Source of the DNA: an uncultured Eubacteriales bacterium
Lineage (GTDB): Bacteria > Bacillota > Clostridia > Peptostreptococcales > Anaerovoracaceae
Direction: 5' to 3'
NCBI GenBank assembly: GCA_900315485.1
Contig: OMZI01000020.1
Span: 1 to 50,352 of the forward strand
DNA length: 50,352 bases
In this document: piece after piece, positions 23,035 through 30,565 of the stretch
Layout: the number at the start of each line of letters is the position of its first letter
Numbering within the stretch: the first letter of the stretch is position 1
The notes under the pieces: model-generated
What the model saw: only the letters and a program-made list of their open reading frames with translations
Told to the model about the DNA's origin: nothing
Databases searched by the model: none
Translations under genes and position numbers: made by a program

Positions 23035-23146
23035 GTGTCTTTTTTCTATGCGCGTCGCTGTGTGTCTTTTTTCTATGCGTGCCACTACCGGTTCCTTTTT
23101 ACTATGCGCACCGCTACCGGCTCTTTTTTACTATGCGCGCCGCTGC
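23035..23146. repeat. Tandem 27-29 bp repeat at the 3' end of the ATC hydrolase-like gene
   Basis: Four units begin at 23035, 23062, 23091 and 23120, each with a run of T followed by (A/C)TATGCGC-like sequence. The last unit contains the final codons and stop of the gene ending at 23114, so the gene's tail has been copied downstream three times. Confidence 0.7.
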
Positions 23147-23734
23147 TCCGGCTGCCCCGGCTGCTGCAGCTCCTATGCCTGCAGATACCGCGGCCTTTGC
23201 GGCTTTGCTCTTGACATCCTCTCCTGAAGCCTTGCCTTCGCGCCTTACGTATCTCAGCTGGCAGGTCGCATCGCCCTTAGCGATTGTGCCCGGCAAGTCG
23301 AGCTCTACGCCAAAGCATTCGCCGATGCCTCTGTCGCCGCACATCGCGTAGTCGCAGAGGACAGCGATCTCTTCGTCGCTGCAGCCCTGCTTCTGCCATG
23401 CCTTGACGAGCGGGCAGTAGTGGAAGTCGATGTCGAGGTGGTCGTCATCGCATCTCAGGATGTCCATCTCGAAGACCTTTTGCGCGAAGAATCCGAACAG
23501 CGCCTTCTTAAGACCCCTGAGAGATGTGCCTTTGCCGCCCTTCTTGACGAGAAGCGATCCCTGATACAGCCCGCACCTCTTGATCGCAGCCGGGACGTAT
23601 TCCTCTGCAGTCAGGCCCTTCTTCGCAGCCTCGTCCTGCAGCAGGTACATCCACAGCGCCCTGTGCTCGAGCTGCTCGCGGATGCCGACTATGAGCGGAT
23701 TCTTTACTTTTGCCTCGTTTATTACCTTACTCAT
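23114..23734 (-). CDS. L-2-amino-thiazoline-4-carboxylate hydrolase-like protein
   Basis: The 206-residue protein has the core of the ATC hydrolase family: FHYCPLVKAWQKQGCSDEEI, VLCDYAMCGDRGIGECFGVE and TIAKGDATCQLRYV. The named enzyme opens a thiazoline ring on the way to cysteine, but most homologues in Clostridia are untested. An unusual Ala-rich tail (AAVSGAIGAAAAGAAGAA-like, residues about 183-199) ends in KKSR. The start has GTGCAGGG upstream. Confidence 0.8.
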   Translation of the reverse strand: MSKVINEAKVKNPLIVGIREQLEHRALWMYLLQDEAAKKGLTAEEYVPAAIKRCGLYQGSLLVKKGGKGTSLRGLKKALFGFFAQKVFEMDILRCDDDHLDIDFHYCPLVKAWQKQGCSDEEIAVLCDYAMCGDRGIGECFGVELDLPGTIAKGDATCQLRYVRREGKASGEDVKSKAAKAAVSAGIGAAAAGAAGAAARIVKKSR

Positions 23735-23925
23735 CCCTGCACCTCACATTCTCTTCTCCTGACGCAGCTTGCAGACCGTTTCTGTGACCCGGATCCCGCA
23801 GCGTCTTCTCTCCGGTGCACTGCAACTGCATCCCTCTATGAGTAAATAATAGCACAGTTCCGGCTGCCTTATTCTGATAATCTCCACATATTCCGCGCCC
23901 TAAGGTTTAGGAGTCCGTGAATCTT

Positions 23926-24006
23926 CAGTCACAGTCGCGTAGTCCATGGCGGCAGTCACAGTCGCGTTATCCATGGCGGCAGTCACAGTCCCCTTATCCG
24001 TGGCAG
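23926..24006. repeat. Tandem 27-bp repeat, three units
   Basis: Units at 23926, 23953 and 23980 all begin CAGTCACAGTC and contain ATCCATGGCGG or a close relative. The spacing is constant, with no spacers, so it is a minisatellite and not CRISPR. It lies 40 bp left of inverted-end element copy 3. Confidence 0.75.
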
Positions 24007-24047
24007 GAGTCCGCATTCTCATAACCCACAGCATCAGTGCCAGTCGC

Positions 24048-24344
24048 AAAAGGAGTTTTTTCAAAAACTGTACATTTTTTTGAAAAAAACGTAAAAAATG
24101 TATAGTTAGTACGATTGCCTCCCAGGTCTTCACTTTTACACCTGAACATTACTGTTGCTCTCTTTGCTATTTCAGGCAAAACTCCGAACTCTACTGCGCA
24201 GATGGTAAATATCGTTCATGTAATTTTGACCGCTTTCTTTTGCAGTTGCGCAAATGCCTGAAACTAATCTCATTGCTTAACAAAAACTATACATTTTTTG
24301 CGAAAAAAATTTAAAAATGTACAGTTTTTGTCAAAACTCCTCTC
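24048..24344. repeat. Inverted-end element, copy 3 (297 bp)
   Basis: Ends AAAAGGAGTTTTTT and CAAAACTCCTCTC. Left inner arms are CTGTACATTT (24068) and AAATGTATAG (24096); right inner arms are CTATACATTT (24287) and AAATGTACAG (24315). The left outer arm is the exact complement of the right outer arm and the left inner of the right inner, showing that the two ends form one long inverted repeat. It fills the gap between two minus-strand genes. Confidence 0.8.
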
Positions 24345-24395
24345 ACGCAACATAACCGGCAGTCACAGGGCATCGCACGAATTGTTTCCTCACAG

Positions 24396-24419
24396 AAAAA
24401 CAGCGCCGTGCAGGCGCTG
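24396..24419 (-). terminator. Second terminator after the QueG-like gene
   Basis: Perfect 7-bp stem CAGCGCC/GGCGCTG followed by TTTTTC on the minus strand. Confidence 0.65.
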
Positions 24420-24464
24420 CTCGTTTCTTTTTAAATGTCAAGAAGGTCATTGTTTAGATTATCC

Positions 24465-24509
24465 GAAAACAAACAGCAGCACCCTTTTGTTACAAAATCG
24501 GGTGCTGCT
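24465..24509 (-). terminator. Terminator of the QueG-like gene
   Basis: 10-bp stem AGCAGCACCC/GGGTGCTGCT followed on minus by GTTTGTTTTC, 8 nt after the stop at 24517. Confidence 0.85.
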
Positions 24510-24516
24510 CTTATTA

Positions 24517-25386
24517 TTAACCTCTCCGGCTCGGGTTCCTGAACTCGCACGGCACTCCGACCTGGCACTTGCCGCAGCCGTACCGGGGAGCGTATTTTGC
24601 CTTCATCTTCTCAACGTGCCTGTTGCATTTGATGTTGTTCTTGCCGTGTTTCAGCGAGATCGCGTTCGCCGGGCAGTTCCTGACGCAGGCACCGCATCTG
24701 ATGCAGTAATCGTCGATGCCTGTGTACGGGCGCACGGTCGGCTCGAGCTCCTCAGTGATTATGATGCTGGCGAACCTGCCCGCCATGCCCTTCTCCGTGA
24801 TGAGGCCGCGCGACAGGCCAAAAGTCCCGAGTCCGCATGCATATGCTGCGTGCCTCTCGGACCACTTGCTGTCTGCGTGGAAGTCCGGCCTTAGGCCCTT
24901 TGCCGTGAACTCTATCCTGAGCCCGAATCTCTCATCGAGCGCAGGCACGCAGGCTTTCATCCCCTTCTCCTCGAAGTGCTGTTTCAGCGCCGCCATGAAT
25001 CTGCCGATGAACTCCTGGCCCTCGATCCTGGCGTAAAGCCACTCAGTCGAAGGGTCCGTGCGTGAGATGTCATCCGTATCTGCCTTGGCGTATTTGCCGC
25101 CTGATACTTTGATTCTGTTGCTGTAGCGCACATCCTCCGTGAACGGCAGGAAGAAAGACACCACCGTCTTCGCGCCCGGCAGCCATTCATCCGGTCCCAT
25201 GAAGTTCTTCCCGATGACCTCTTTCCTGCGATAAGTATCGAAGATGCTGTCCCCCGCAGGGGCAAAACCGACGAGCGGCTCCTCGTACATCAGCACCTCA
25301 CCGATGCCGGGTATGTCTGCAGTGTTGCCCTCAGTCTGCCTGAATATGCCGAGGCATTCGTTTATAAAGTCTGTGTTGGTATACAT
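24517..25386 (-). CDS. Epoxyqueuosine reductase-like 4Fe-4S protein
   Basis: The start at 25386 (MYTNTDFINECLGIFRQTEG) has AAGGGGGACAGA before it; a 58-codon longer frame lacks signals. The 289-residue protein has PGAKTVVSFFLPF, a middle domain with ACGLGTFGLSRGLITEKG, and a ferredoxin-type end: CIRCGACVRNCP for one 4Fe-4S cluster and a later CGKCQVGVPC giving ligands of a second. This is the layout of QueG-like reductases, though the B12-binding and HEAT parts of true QueG are not obvious, so a different substrate is possible. Single gene with two terminators. Confidence 0.75.
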   Translation of the reverse strand: MYTNTDFINECLGIFRQTEGNTADIPGIGEVLMYEEPLVGFAPAGDSIFDTYRRKEVIGKNFMGPDEWLPGAKTVVSFFLPFTEDVRYSNRIKVSGGKYAKADTDDISRTDPSTEWLYARIEGQEFIGRFMAALKQHFEEKGMKACVPALDERFGLRIEFTAKGLRPDFHADSKWSERHAAYACGLGTFGLSRGLITEKGMAGRFASIIITEELEPTVRPYTGIDDYCIRCGACVRNCPANAISLKHGKNNIKCNRHVEKMKAKYAPRYGCGKCQVGVPCEFRNPSRRG

Positions 25387-25507
25387 TCTGTCCCCCTTAC
25401 GTATCCTGCCGGTGTCTCTGTGCTTTATCCATTCCTGAATTCCGCACATACATTGCCGGTCATTAATGCCCCTCTGCATTCTTTTCACTACTGATTCGAA
25501 ATTCCCG

Positions 25508-26602
25508 CTAATAACCCGCTGCCGGGTCCACGACGTTGATAAGTTCCTCGCCCTCTGCATATCTTCTCAGATTCTCGCAGAAGAATTCGGCTGTCACGTC
25601 GTTGGTGTATTCAAGTCCCATGTCGCCCGAAGTGTGCGGCGTCAGTATCAGATTCTTTGTCGTCCACAGCGGATCGTCCTGAGGCAGCGGCTCTGTGCGC
25701 ACGACATCGAGCGCCGCACCTGCGATTCTGCCTTCGTTCAGCGCACGCACAAGTGCATCCTGGTCCATGGTCGTTCCTCTGCCGACATTTATGAAATATG
25801 CCGTTTCAGGCAAAACTTTTATCTTCTCTTCGTCGAAGATGCCGTCTGTCTCCGGCGTCTTCGGGATGCATATGACGACGATATCCGGAGTGAAATGTGG
25901 CGAAGTGCAGGCCGCCTCCTTGCGTTCGGCTGCTTCACTGCCGCAGCCTGATCCAGATGCCTTTCCGCCATAACTCCCGGGTCCGATAACTGCTGTGAAA
26001 TCGTCAAGCTTATATACTTCATCGAACGGCTCTTTCGCCCTGCCGCTGCGGCTGAAGCCTATCACCTTGCCGGCGCCGAGAGCCATGTACTTCTTAGCGG
26101 CGGTGCTGCCTATGTCCCCGGTGCCGATGATCGCTATATTGCTGCCGGCTATCGAGCGGACAGGAAGATGCTGCTTCCACTCGCGGTTGTCTATAATCTT
26201 CTCGTACTCCGGGATGCGTCTCAGCAGCATCAGGCTGACCATAATCACATGCTCGGAGATGGCTCTGCCGTACGCGCCGGAGCTGTTGGTGAGCACTGCG
26301 CATCCTGTTTCAGAGCTGCCAGCGGACACAGTGCGGCCACTGTCTTCGGAAGTGCCGAAAAGCCCGGTAGCTATGAACTTGTCTGCTCCGGCGCTCGCCG
26401 TGTGGCACCACTTAAGGTCCGGCATTTCTGCAAGAAGCACCGGATTGGTGCAGAAGATGACCTCACCATCGGAGACTTTGCCCGAAACATCTTCGCCGGC
26501 ATTATAGAAAGTCATGTCGTATCCATATTTCTTAGCTGCCTCAGCTATCTTGCCGACAGCAGCATCGCTCAGATACCTGTTTACGCAATATGCTTTTATC
26601 AT
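25508..26602 (-). CDS. D-isomer-specific 2-hydroxyacid dehydrogenase
   Basis: The ATG at 26602 (MIKAYCVNRYLSDAAVGKIA) is favoured over a GTG two codons earlier because AGAGG is seven bases before it. The 364-residue protein has the split catalytic domain and an inner Rossmann domain with GTGDIGSTAAKK, the substrate arginine in NVGRGTTMDQDAL, the glutamate in RTEPLPQDDPLW and the histidine in LTPHTSGD. It reduces or oxidises a 2-oxo or 2-hydroxy acid with NAD(P). Two glycine/serine-rich inserts (about 82-100 and 215-235) are longer than in most relatives. Confidence 0.9.
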   Translation of the reverse strand: MIKAYCVNRYLSDAAVGKIAEAAKKYGYDMTFYNAGEDVSGKVSDGEVIFCTNPVLLAEMPDLKWCHTASAGADKFIATGLFGTSEDSGRTVSAGSSETGCAVLTNSSGAYGRAISEHVIMVSLMLLRRIPEYEKIIDNREWKQHLPVRSIAGSNIAIIGTGDIGSTAAKKYMALGAGKVIGFSRSGRAKEPFDEVYKLDDFTAVIGPGSYGGKASGSGCGSEAAERKEAACTSPHFTPDIVVICIPKTPETDGIFDEEKIKVLPETAYFINVGRGTTMDQDALVRALNEGRIAGAALDVVRTEPLPQDDPLWTTKNLILTPHTSGDMGLEYTNDVTAEFFCENLRRYAEGEELINVVDPAAGY

Positions 26603-26786
26603 GATCACACCTCTGTTCCCCGATGGCTCGCCCGCTTTTCACCATTGTACCCTATGACAGCGGCATAAGGAACCTGCTGTTTTGCCCGATCGATCGGCGG
26701 AGTATTCAGGATATGAAAAACCGGGATCGCTCCCGGTCTGATAAGCGCCATTGTATGCACGCTTTCACTCTGCGGACTTACATCAA

Positions 26787-26999
26787 TCACACGGTGATGC
26801 CCGCGAGAATATCTGAGTCGATGAAGAACGACCCCGCCTCTGATCTGAGAAGAACGCCGCCGAGCGGGTTCCTCCTGACTACTGTGACGATTTTGCCCTT
26901 GTCTATGCAGATACTGGAAAGCACTTTTCTGAGCTCCGGTTCCACGAAGATCCATTTAATCATGTATCTGCCTGCTGCTGCGTTACTGAGTTTCTGCAT
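26787..26999 (-). CDS. FeoA-domain protein
   Basis: The start at 26999 (MQKLSNAAAGRYMIKWIFVE) has AAAGGAGAACTACG upstream. The 70-residue protein shows the SH3-like FeoA pattern: IKWIFVEPELRKVLSSICID, GKIVTVVRRNPLGGVLLRSE and a closing IDSDILAGI. FeoA assists the FeoB iron transporter; no feoB is next to it, so it is an orphan. A promoter and a structured leader with its own terminator lie upstream, suggesting control by premature termination. Confidence 0.8.
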   Translation of the reverse strand: MQKLSNAAAGRYMIKWIFVEPELRKVLSSICIDKGKIVTVVRRNPLGGVLLRSEAGSFFIDSDILAGITV

Positions 27000-27090
27000 C
27001 GTAGTTCTCCTTTCTGCTAAAGGGGAAATGCGGTGTAGTCGGGACAAGGTCCTGCTGCCTTGTCGCCTGATCTCCCGCTGCCGGTAATAC

Positions 27091-27243
27091 AGAAAAGCAC
27101 ACCCGGGGATCTCCTGTCCCGCAAGTGTGCTGTGTCGCTCATCTCGCTGCCCGCTGGGGGCCCGGCTCCTTCAAGGCCTGATCAGATTGAGTTCCATATG
27201 CTCTTCTGATTCCAATATACAGAGCCTGAGATGCGTTAGTCAA
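27091..27243 (-). promoter_or_regulatory. Promoter and structured leader upstream of feoA-like gene
   Basis: Read on minus: TTGACT (27243-27238), 18 bp, TATATT (27219-27214), then about 115 nt. Stems visible are ATCAGA/TCTGAT with inner GAG/CTC near the 5' end, GCCC/GGGC in the middle, and a terminator stem GCACAC..GTGTGC (27130-27097) followed by TTTTCTGT. The gene starts 92 nt after the terminator. It looks like a riboswitch or attenuator leader, but matches none that I know. It could also be a free small RNA. Confidence 0.55.
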
Positions 27244-27360
27244 ATGTAACCTGTTTGTGAAAAATGTTAACTTTCCAGTCTTGACTTTCCGGCGTCTCAG
27301 CCCGCTATGCCATTTGCATCACACAGTTCAGCACCAGGTCTGCACACAACGTCCGGACCA

Positions 27361-27999
27361 TCACACCATCTCCGAACCGAGTGCGCGCGCCTTCTCACGC
27401 TCCTGCGGGAACACTGTCTCATGACGCTGCTTCTTGGTCTCCGGATCAAACATGGTCCAGTTGAACCTGCTGTAATCCTTGACCTGGAGCGTGTTGCCAG
27501 AGACCATGACTTTGGCCGGCCCCACGAAAGCACCAAGCGTCTGAGCATAATTATTCAGCTTGTCCATGTAGCCGCTCGGGCCGTAGAATTCCTCAGGAGC
27601 GTTGCTCGTCATGATCAGCACGACCGGGATCTGCCTGTCGTTGTAGCTCCTCGGCTCTGTCTTGTAAGTCAGCGCCTGGAAGATGAGCCTTTCATACAGA
27701 GCCCTGAATCCGGCAGACGCGTCGCCGAGGTAATTCGGGGTGCCAATGATCAGACCGTCAGCCTCCCTGATCGCATCGAGCACAGGCTTAAGACCGTCCC
27801 TGCAGATGCACTTTCCCAGATTCGGCTCCAGCTTGCAGCCAAAACACGAGATGCACCCCGTGAACTTCTCCAGCCTGTACAGATCAAAATACTCGATTTC
27901 CGCGCCCTTCTCCTTCGCGCCCTCAGCCGCGTCCTTGACAAGAGTAGCCGTATTCCACACAGTCCTCGGACTGCAGTTAATTGCAACGATTTTCCTCAT
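27361..27999 (-). CDS. Iron-sulfur flavoprotein / NADPH-dependent FMN reductase-like
   Basis: The 212-residue protein starts MRKIVAINCSPRTVWNTATL, an FMN-binding flavodoxin fold loop. The cysteines in FTGCISCFGCKLEP and KCICRDGL fit the 4Fe-4S site of archaeal and clostridial iron-sulfur flavoproteins (C-x2-C-x2-C and a later C). GTPNYLGDASAGFRALYERL is the second flavin loop. Such proteins carry electrons to O2, peroxide or quinones under stress. Single gene. Confidence 0.85.
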   Translation of the reverse strand: MRKIVAINCSPRTVWNTATLVKDAAEGAKEKGAEIEYFDLYRLEKFTGCISCFGCKLEPNLGKCICRDGLKPVLDAIREADGLIIGTPNYLGDASAGFRALYERLIFQALTYKTEPRSYNDRQIPVVLIMTSNAPEEFYGPSGYMDKLNNYAQTLGAFVGPAKVMVSGNTLQVKDYSRFNWTMFDPETKKQRHETVFPQEREKARALGSEMV

Positions 28000-28071
28000 A
28001 GTTATGTATCCCTCTGTCCTCTATTTTAATATCCTCATTAATAATGACACACATAGTCTAACATACTCGTC

Positions 28072-28125
28072 AAAAAAAAAGAGTTCAGCGGGCAGCCCGG
28101 GAACATATCCCGGATACCGCCCGCT
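28072..28125 (-). terminator. Terminator after the 34-residue membrane protein gene
   Basis: Stem AGCGGGC/GCCCGCT with inner CCGGG/CCCGG, followed on minus by GAACTC and nine T. It lies 44 nt after the stop at 28169. Confidence 0.7.
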
Positions 28126-28168
28126 TAAATGAGGGATGCCAATATTTTATTGCGGGTCTCTTACCCTC

Positions 28169-28273
28169 CTACATGATTCCAAATCCTCCGGAGAAGACTA
28201 TTACCAGACACATGCCGAATATAATAGCCACGTGCTTTCCAACCTGTCTGCCGATATCTCTGAATGCGGTCAT
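28169..28273 (-). CDS. 34-residue membrane protein
   Basis: A short frame begins MTAFRDIGRQVGKHVAII, continues with a hydrophobic helix (FGMCLVIVFSGGFGIM) and ends with TAG. AAGGAGG lies seven bases before the ATG, the best ribosome binding site form, and a promoter-like TTTCAA / TAGAAT pair with 16-bp spacing lies upstream. A terminator follows. Together these make a complete small transcription unit in a 550-bp gap. A basic start and single helix suggest insertion in the membrane. No family recognised. Confidence 0.6.
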   Translation of the reverse strand: MTAFRDIGRQVGKHVAIIFGMCLVIVFSGGFGIM

Positions 28274-28465
28274 CTTACTGCCTCCTTCTCCATTCTATAC
28301 CATCTTTCACTGATTGAAATGCACCCCGAATATCTGTGTGTTTTATCTGTCTATCTGACTACATAGTACAGCATGACAAGTCCCAAAAAAGTCACTCAAT
28401 CGCTCAAATCCCTCCCGCAACGGCTGCAAAACCTGAAAACCGTTGAAAAAGCGTTGAAAAAGCGC

Positions 28466-28491
28466 AAAAAAAGCAGGCCCCGGAAAGCCTG
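28466..28491 (-). terminator. Terminator of the EamA transporter gene
   Basis: Stem CAGGC/GCCTG with an 8-nt loop followed on minus by CTTTTTTTG, 63 nt after the stop at 28554. Confidence 0.75.
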
Positions 28492-28553
28492 TCTCAAGCT
28501 ATTTTCCGTTTTGCCCGTCTGACCGCACTCGCCGCAGCGGATCAGGGAGCAGA

Positions 28554-29414
28554 TCACGATGAAGTTTGCTGGCGCCATTTCAGTATTGCCATGGCAATGA
28601 TTATCACGTACCCACAGATGCTCACTGCATCCGGAAGCTCACCGAAGGCAATGAATCCCCACGCCGCGGTGAACAGGATGTTCGTATAGTCATATACGGA
28701 TATCTCCCTGGCCGGCGCGTAAGTGTACGCGGCCGTTATCGTCAGCTGGCCTCCCATCGCCGCCATTCCTGCACCAAGAAGTATCAGGAGCTGGGTCACG
28801 GTCATCGGGTGGAAATCGAAGAGCATGAACGGCAGACACACGATGCACGAGAAGAGCGAGAAGACCATTATTATGACCGGGCCGCGCTCCCCGCTGAGCC
28901 CGAGTTTGCGCACGTATGTGTATGCAGCGCCGGCCCCGAACCCCGACAGGAGCCCCGCGAAAGCCGGGATGCTCGCGATCCCTGCAGTAGGCTTGATTAC
29001 AAGCACTGCTCCCAGGAATGCTACAACTACTATCATCCAGTCTTTCCCTGTCACCTTCTCTTTGAGAATGATCACTGACATGATTATCGCGAAGAAAGGC
29101 GACATTTTGTTCAGCACGCTCGCATCAGCGATCGCTATGTGGTCGATCGCCCAGAAGTTGAGGATAACGCCCATCGTGCCGTACACTGACCTTTTGATCA
29201 GGTCCGGCCAGCTCTCCCTGCGGATGTGGAATTTCTCAGGCGTACGCGAAAGAATAACGATAGCAAACACAGCTGCTATCGCGTTCCTGAAGAAAGCCTT
29301 CTCCATCGTCGGCAGGTCGCCGGCCATTCTTACGAACAGCGACATCAGCGAGAAGAAGAAAGCCGATGCAATTATGAATAATATTCCTTTGGTCTTATTG
29401 TTCAGATTAACCAT
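28554..29414 (-). CDS. EamA-family (DMT) transporter
   Basis: The 286-residue protein has ten hydrophobic helices in two EamA repeats (first: ILFIIASAFFFSLMSLFVRM; second: AFAGLLSGFGAGAAYTYVRK) and the typical late GFIAFGELPDAVSICGYVII. DMT-family proteins export or import small metabolites; the substrate cannot be inferred. Its ATG overlaps the last 13 nt of the nuclease-like gene upstream and has no ribosome binding site of its own, so it is probably translated by coupling. Confidence 0.9.
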   Translation of the reverse strand: MVNLNNKTKGILFIIASAFFFSLMSLFVRMAGDLPTMEKAFFRNAIAAVFAIVILSRTPEKFHIRRESWPDLIKRSVYGTMGVILNFWAIDHIAIADASVLNKMSPFFAIIMSVIILKEKVTGKDWMIVVVAFLGAVLVIKPTAGIASIPAFAGLLSGFGAGAAYTYVRKLGLSGERGPVIIMVFSLFSCIVCLPFMLFDFHPMTVTQLLILLGAGMAAMGGQLTITAAYTYAPAREISVYDYTNILFTAAWGFIAFGELPDAVSICGYVIIIAMAILKWRQQTSS

Positions 29415-30205
29415 GCATGTATCATACCATCGATCAGCGGCACATTGACACCCCCGTCCTGAAAATCATAAGTAATGATCAGGTTGTCCCACGGAACGAT
29501 GCCGTACTCCTCATAGCGCTCGAGTTTTCTACCATTGCGCTTCATATACTTCTCATCATTCACATCGCCAAAGTGCTCCCAGTAGAATATCTTTCCATCC
29601 CGTGGGCGCTTTATCATAAAGTCAGGCACATACGGCAAATCAGGAATTCCAGTCGAAGCCTCATACCTGAACGGGATCCTGTACTGACGCAGCTTCTCCG
29701 CGATCACGATCTCACCTCTCGACCTCATCGCAGTCCGGTCACCAGCCACAGACGTTTTGCCCTCTTCATAGAAGTCTTCCTGCCGCTCGTAATTCGCAGC
29801 CCACTCATCAAGATCGCCCGCATCCTTATATATATAGTCAGCAAGGTCCGGGTGATCTGCAACAAACTTCTTCATAACCGACGCTTCGTCAATACTCCTG
29901 TACTTGCCAGTCACATCTGAAAGGAGTTTTATATCAGCGGCCAGTGATTTAAGCGCATTCTCTATGTATTTCTTCCTGACGAGCGCCCTTATCTTCCCGT
30001 AATCATTACTAATACCGTATCTTCTCTCCTTCTTGCGATTCCCCTTCTTCGGAAATCTCTCACTATAGTATTCCTTATCGCCCCTTTTGAGAATATGGAG
30101 CGAACTATCCGGAAGCGCCCCTATTTCATCCGAAAGGCTCCCGTACTTTTTCTTCATTTCGGAGAGAATTATCTCCAGTTGCTCTCTATACATCATAGCT
30201 GACAC
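29402..30205 (-). CDS. PD-(D/E)xK-like endonuclease fold protein
   Basis: The 267-residue protein has a charged helical first half. The second half has TAMRSRGEIVIAEKL (Glu), IPFRYEASTG, LPYVPDFMIKRP (Pro-Asp), IFYWEHFGDV (Glu) and KLERYEEYGI, an order like that of PD-(D/E)xK nucleases of the restriction-enzyme superfamily; the ExK lysine is replaced or shifted (WEHFG). The start is uncertain: GTG at 30205 or ATG at 30196, both with only weak AGAAAG upstream. It overlaps the EamA gene by 13 nt. Inverted-end element copy 4 begins 18 bp upstream. Confidence 0.65.
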   Translation of the reverse strand: MSAMMYREQLEIILSEMKKKYGSLSDEIGALPDSSLHILKRGDKEYYSERFPKKGNRKKERRYGISNDYGKIRALVRKKYIENALKSLAADIKLLSDVTGKYRSIDEASVMKKFVADHPDLADYIYKDAGDLDEWAANYERQEDFYEEGKTSVAGDRTAMRSRGEIVIAEKLRQYRIPFRYEASTGIPDLPYVPDFMIKRPRDGKIFYWEHFGDVNDEKYMKRNGRKLERYEEYGIVPWDNLIITYDFQDGGVNVPLIDGMIHAWLI

Positions 30206-30222
30206 ACTTTCTCTGCCGTCCG

Positions 30223-30479
30223 GAAAGGAGTTTCATGTCCTCGTCTACATTTTTGCTTAATTATCGTCAAATATGTAGACAAAACACTCGTAATCCCCGC
30301 GTTTTTTGACTCCGCATCGCAATTCAGACTGGATCCGGTACTTTACAGTCTGCTTCAACGGGTGCAAAACGCTTATTGATATTAATAATAGCACTTTTGA
30401 AGCATCGCAGCGTTTTTTCTGTCTACATTTTCTCTCCTAAAATACAATATTTGTAGATAAGCCTGCAAAACTCCTTTTC
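30223..30479. repeat. Inverted-end element, copy 4 (257 bp)
   Basis: Ends GAAAGGAGTTT and CAAAACTCCTTTTC; inner arms GTCTACATTT (30243) with ATATGTAGAC (30271), and GTCTACATTT (30421) with ATTTGTAGAT (30449). The central part is unlike other copies. It fills the gap between the nuclease-like and esterase genes. Confidence 0.75.
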
Positions 30480-30485
30480 AGAAGC

Positions 30486-30529
30486 AAAAAAATAGCCGAA
30501 CCGGCCATCATCCTGGTCGCGATTCAGCT
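30486..30529 (-). terminator. Terminator of the esterase gene
   Basis: Stem AGCTGAA/TTCGGCT with inner CC/GG, followed on minus by ATTTTTTTG, 37 nt after the stop at 30566. Confidence 0.75.
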
Positions 30530-30565
30530 AAAATAATGTGTCTGTGCTCTCCGCACCTATACGTG

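Noticed and set aside
23926-24006. CRISPR array
   Set aside because: The 27-bp units are contiguous without spacers, and no cas genes are present. The same holds for the 53-bp repeats at 37149-37390.
23900-24133. 77-codon minus-strand frame with a repeated TVTAAMD motif
   Set aside because: The repeats are the 27-bp minisatellite read as protein, and the N-terminal part is the end of inverted-end element copy 3. No start signal.
27091-27243. TPP riboswitch or SRP RNA upstream of the feoA-like gene
   Set aside because: A CCTGATC on the plus strand recalls TPP, but the GGATAAT and CTGAGA parts are missing and no plus-strand gene follows. The minus-strand CAGGCC..GAAGGAG recalls SRP domain IV, but the AGCAGCC side is absent.
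28396-28578. 60-codon minus-strand frame with cysteine pairs
   Set aside because: Covers the EamA terminator and the end of the EamA gene in another frame; no ribosome binding site.
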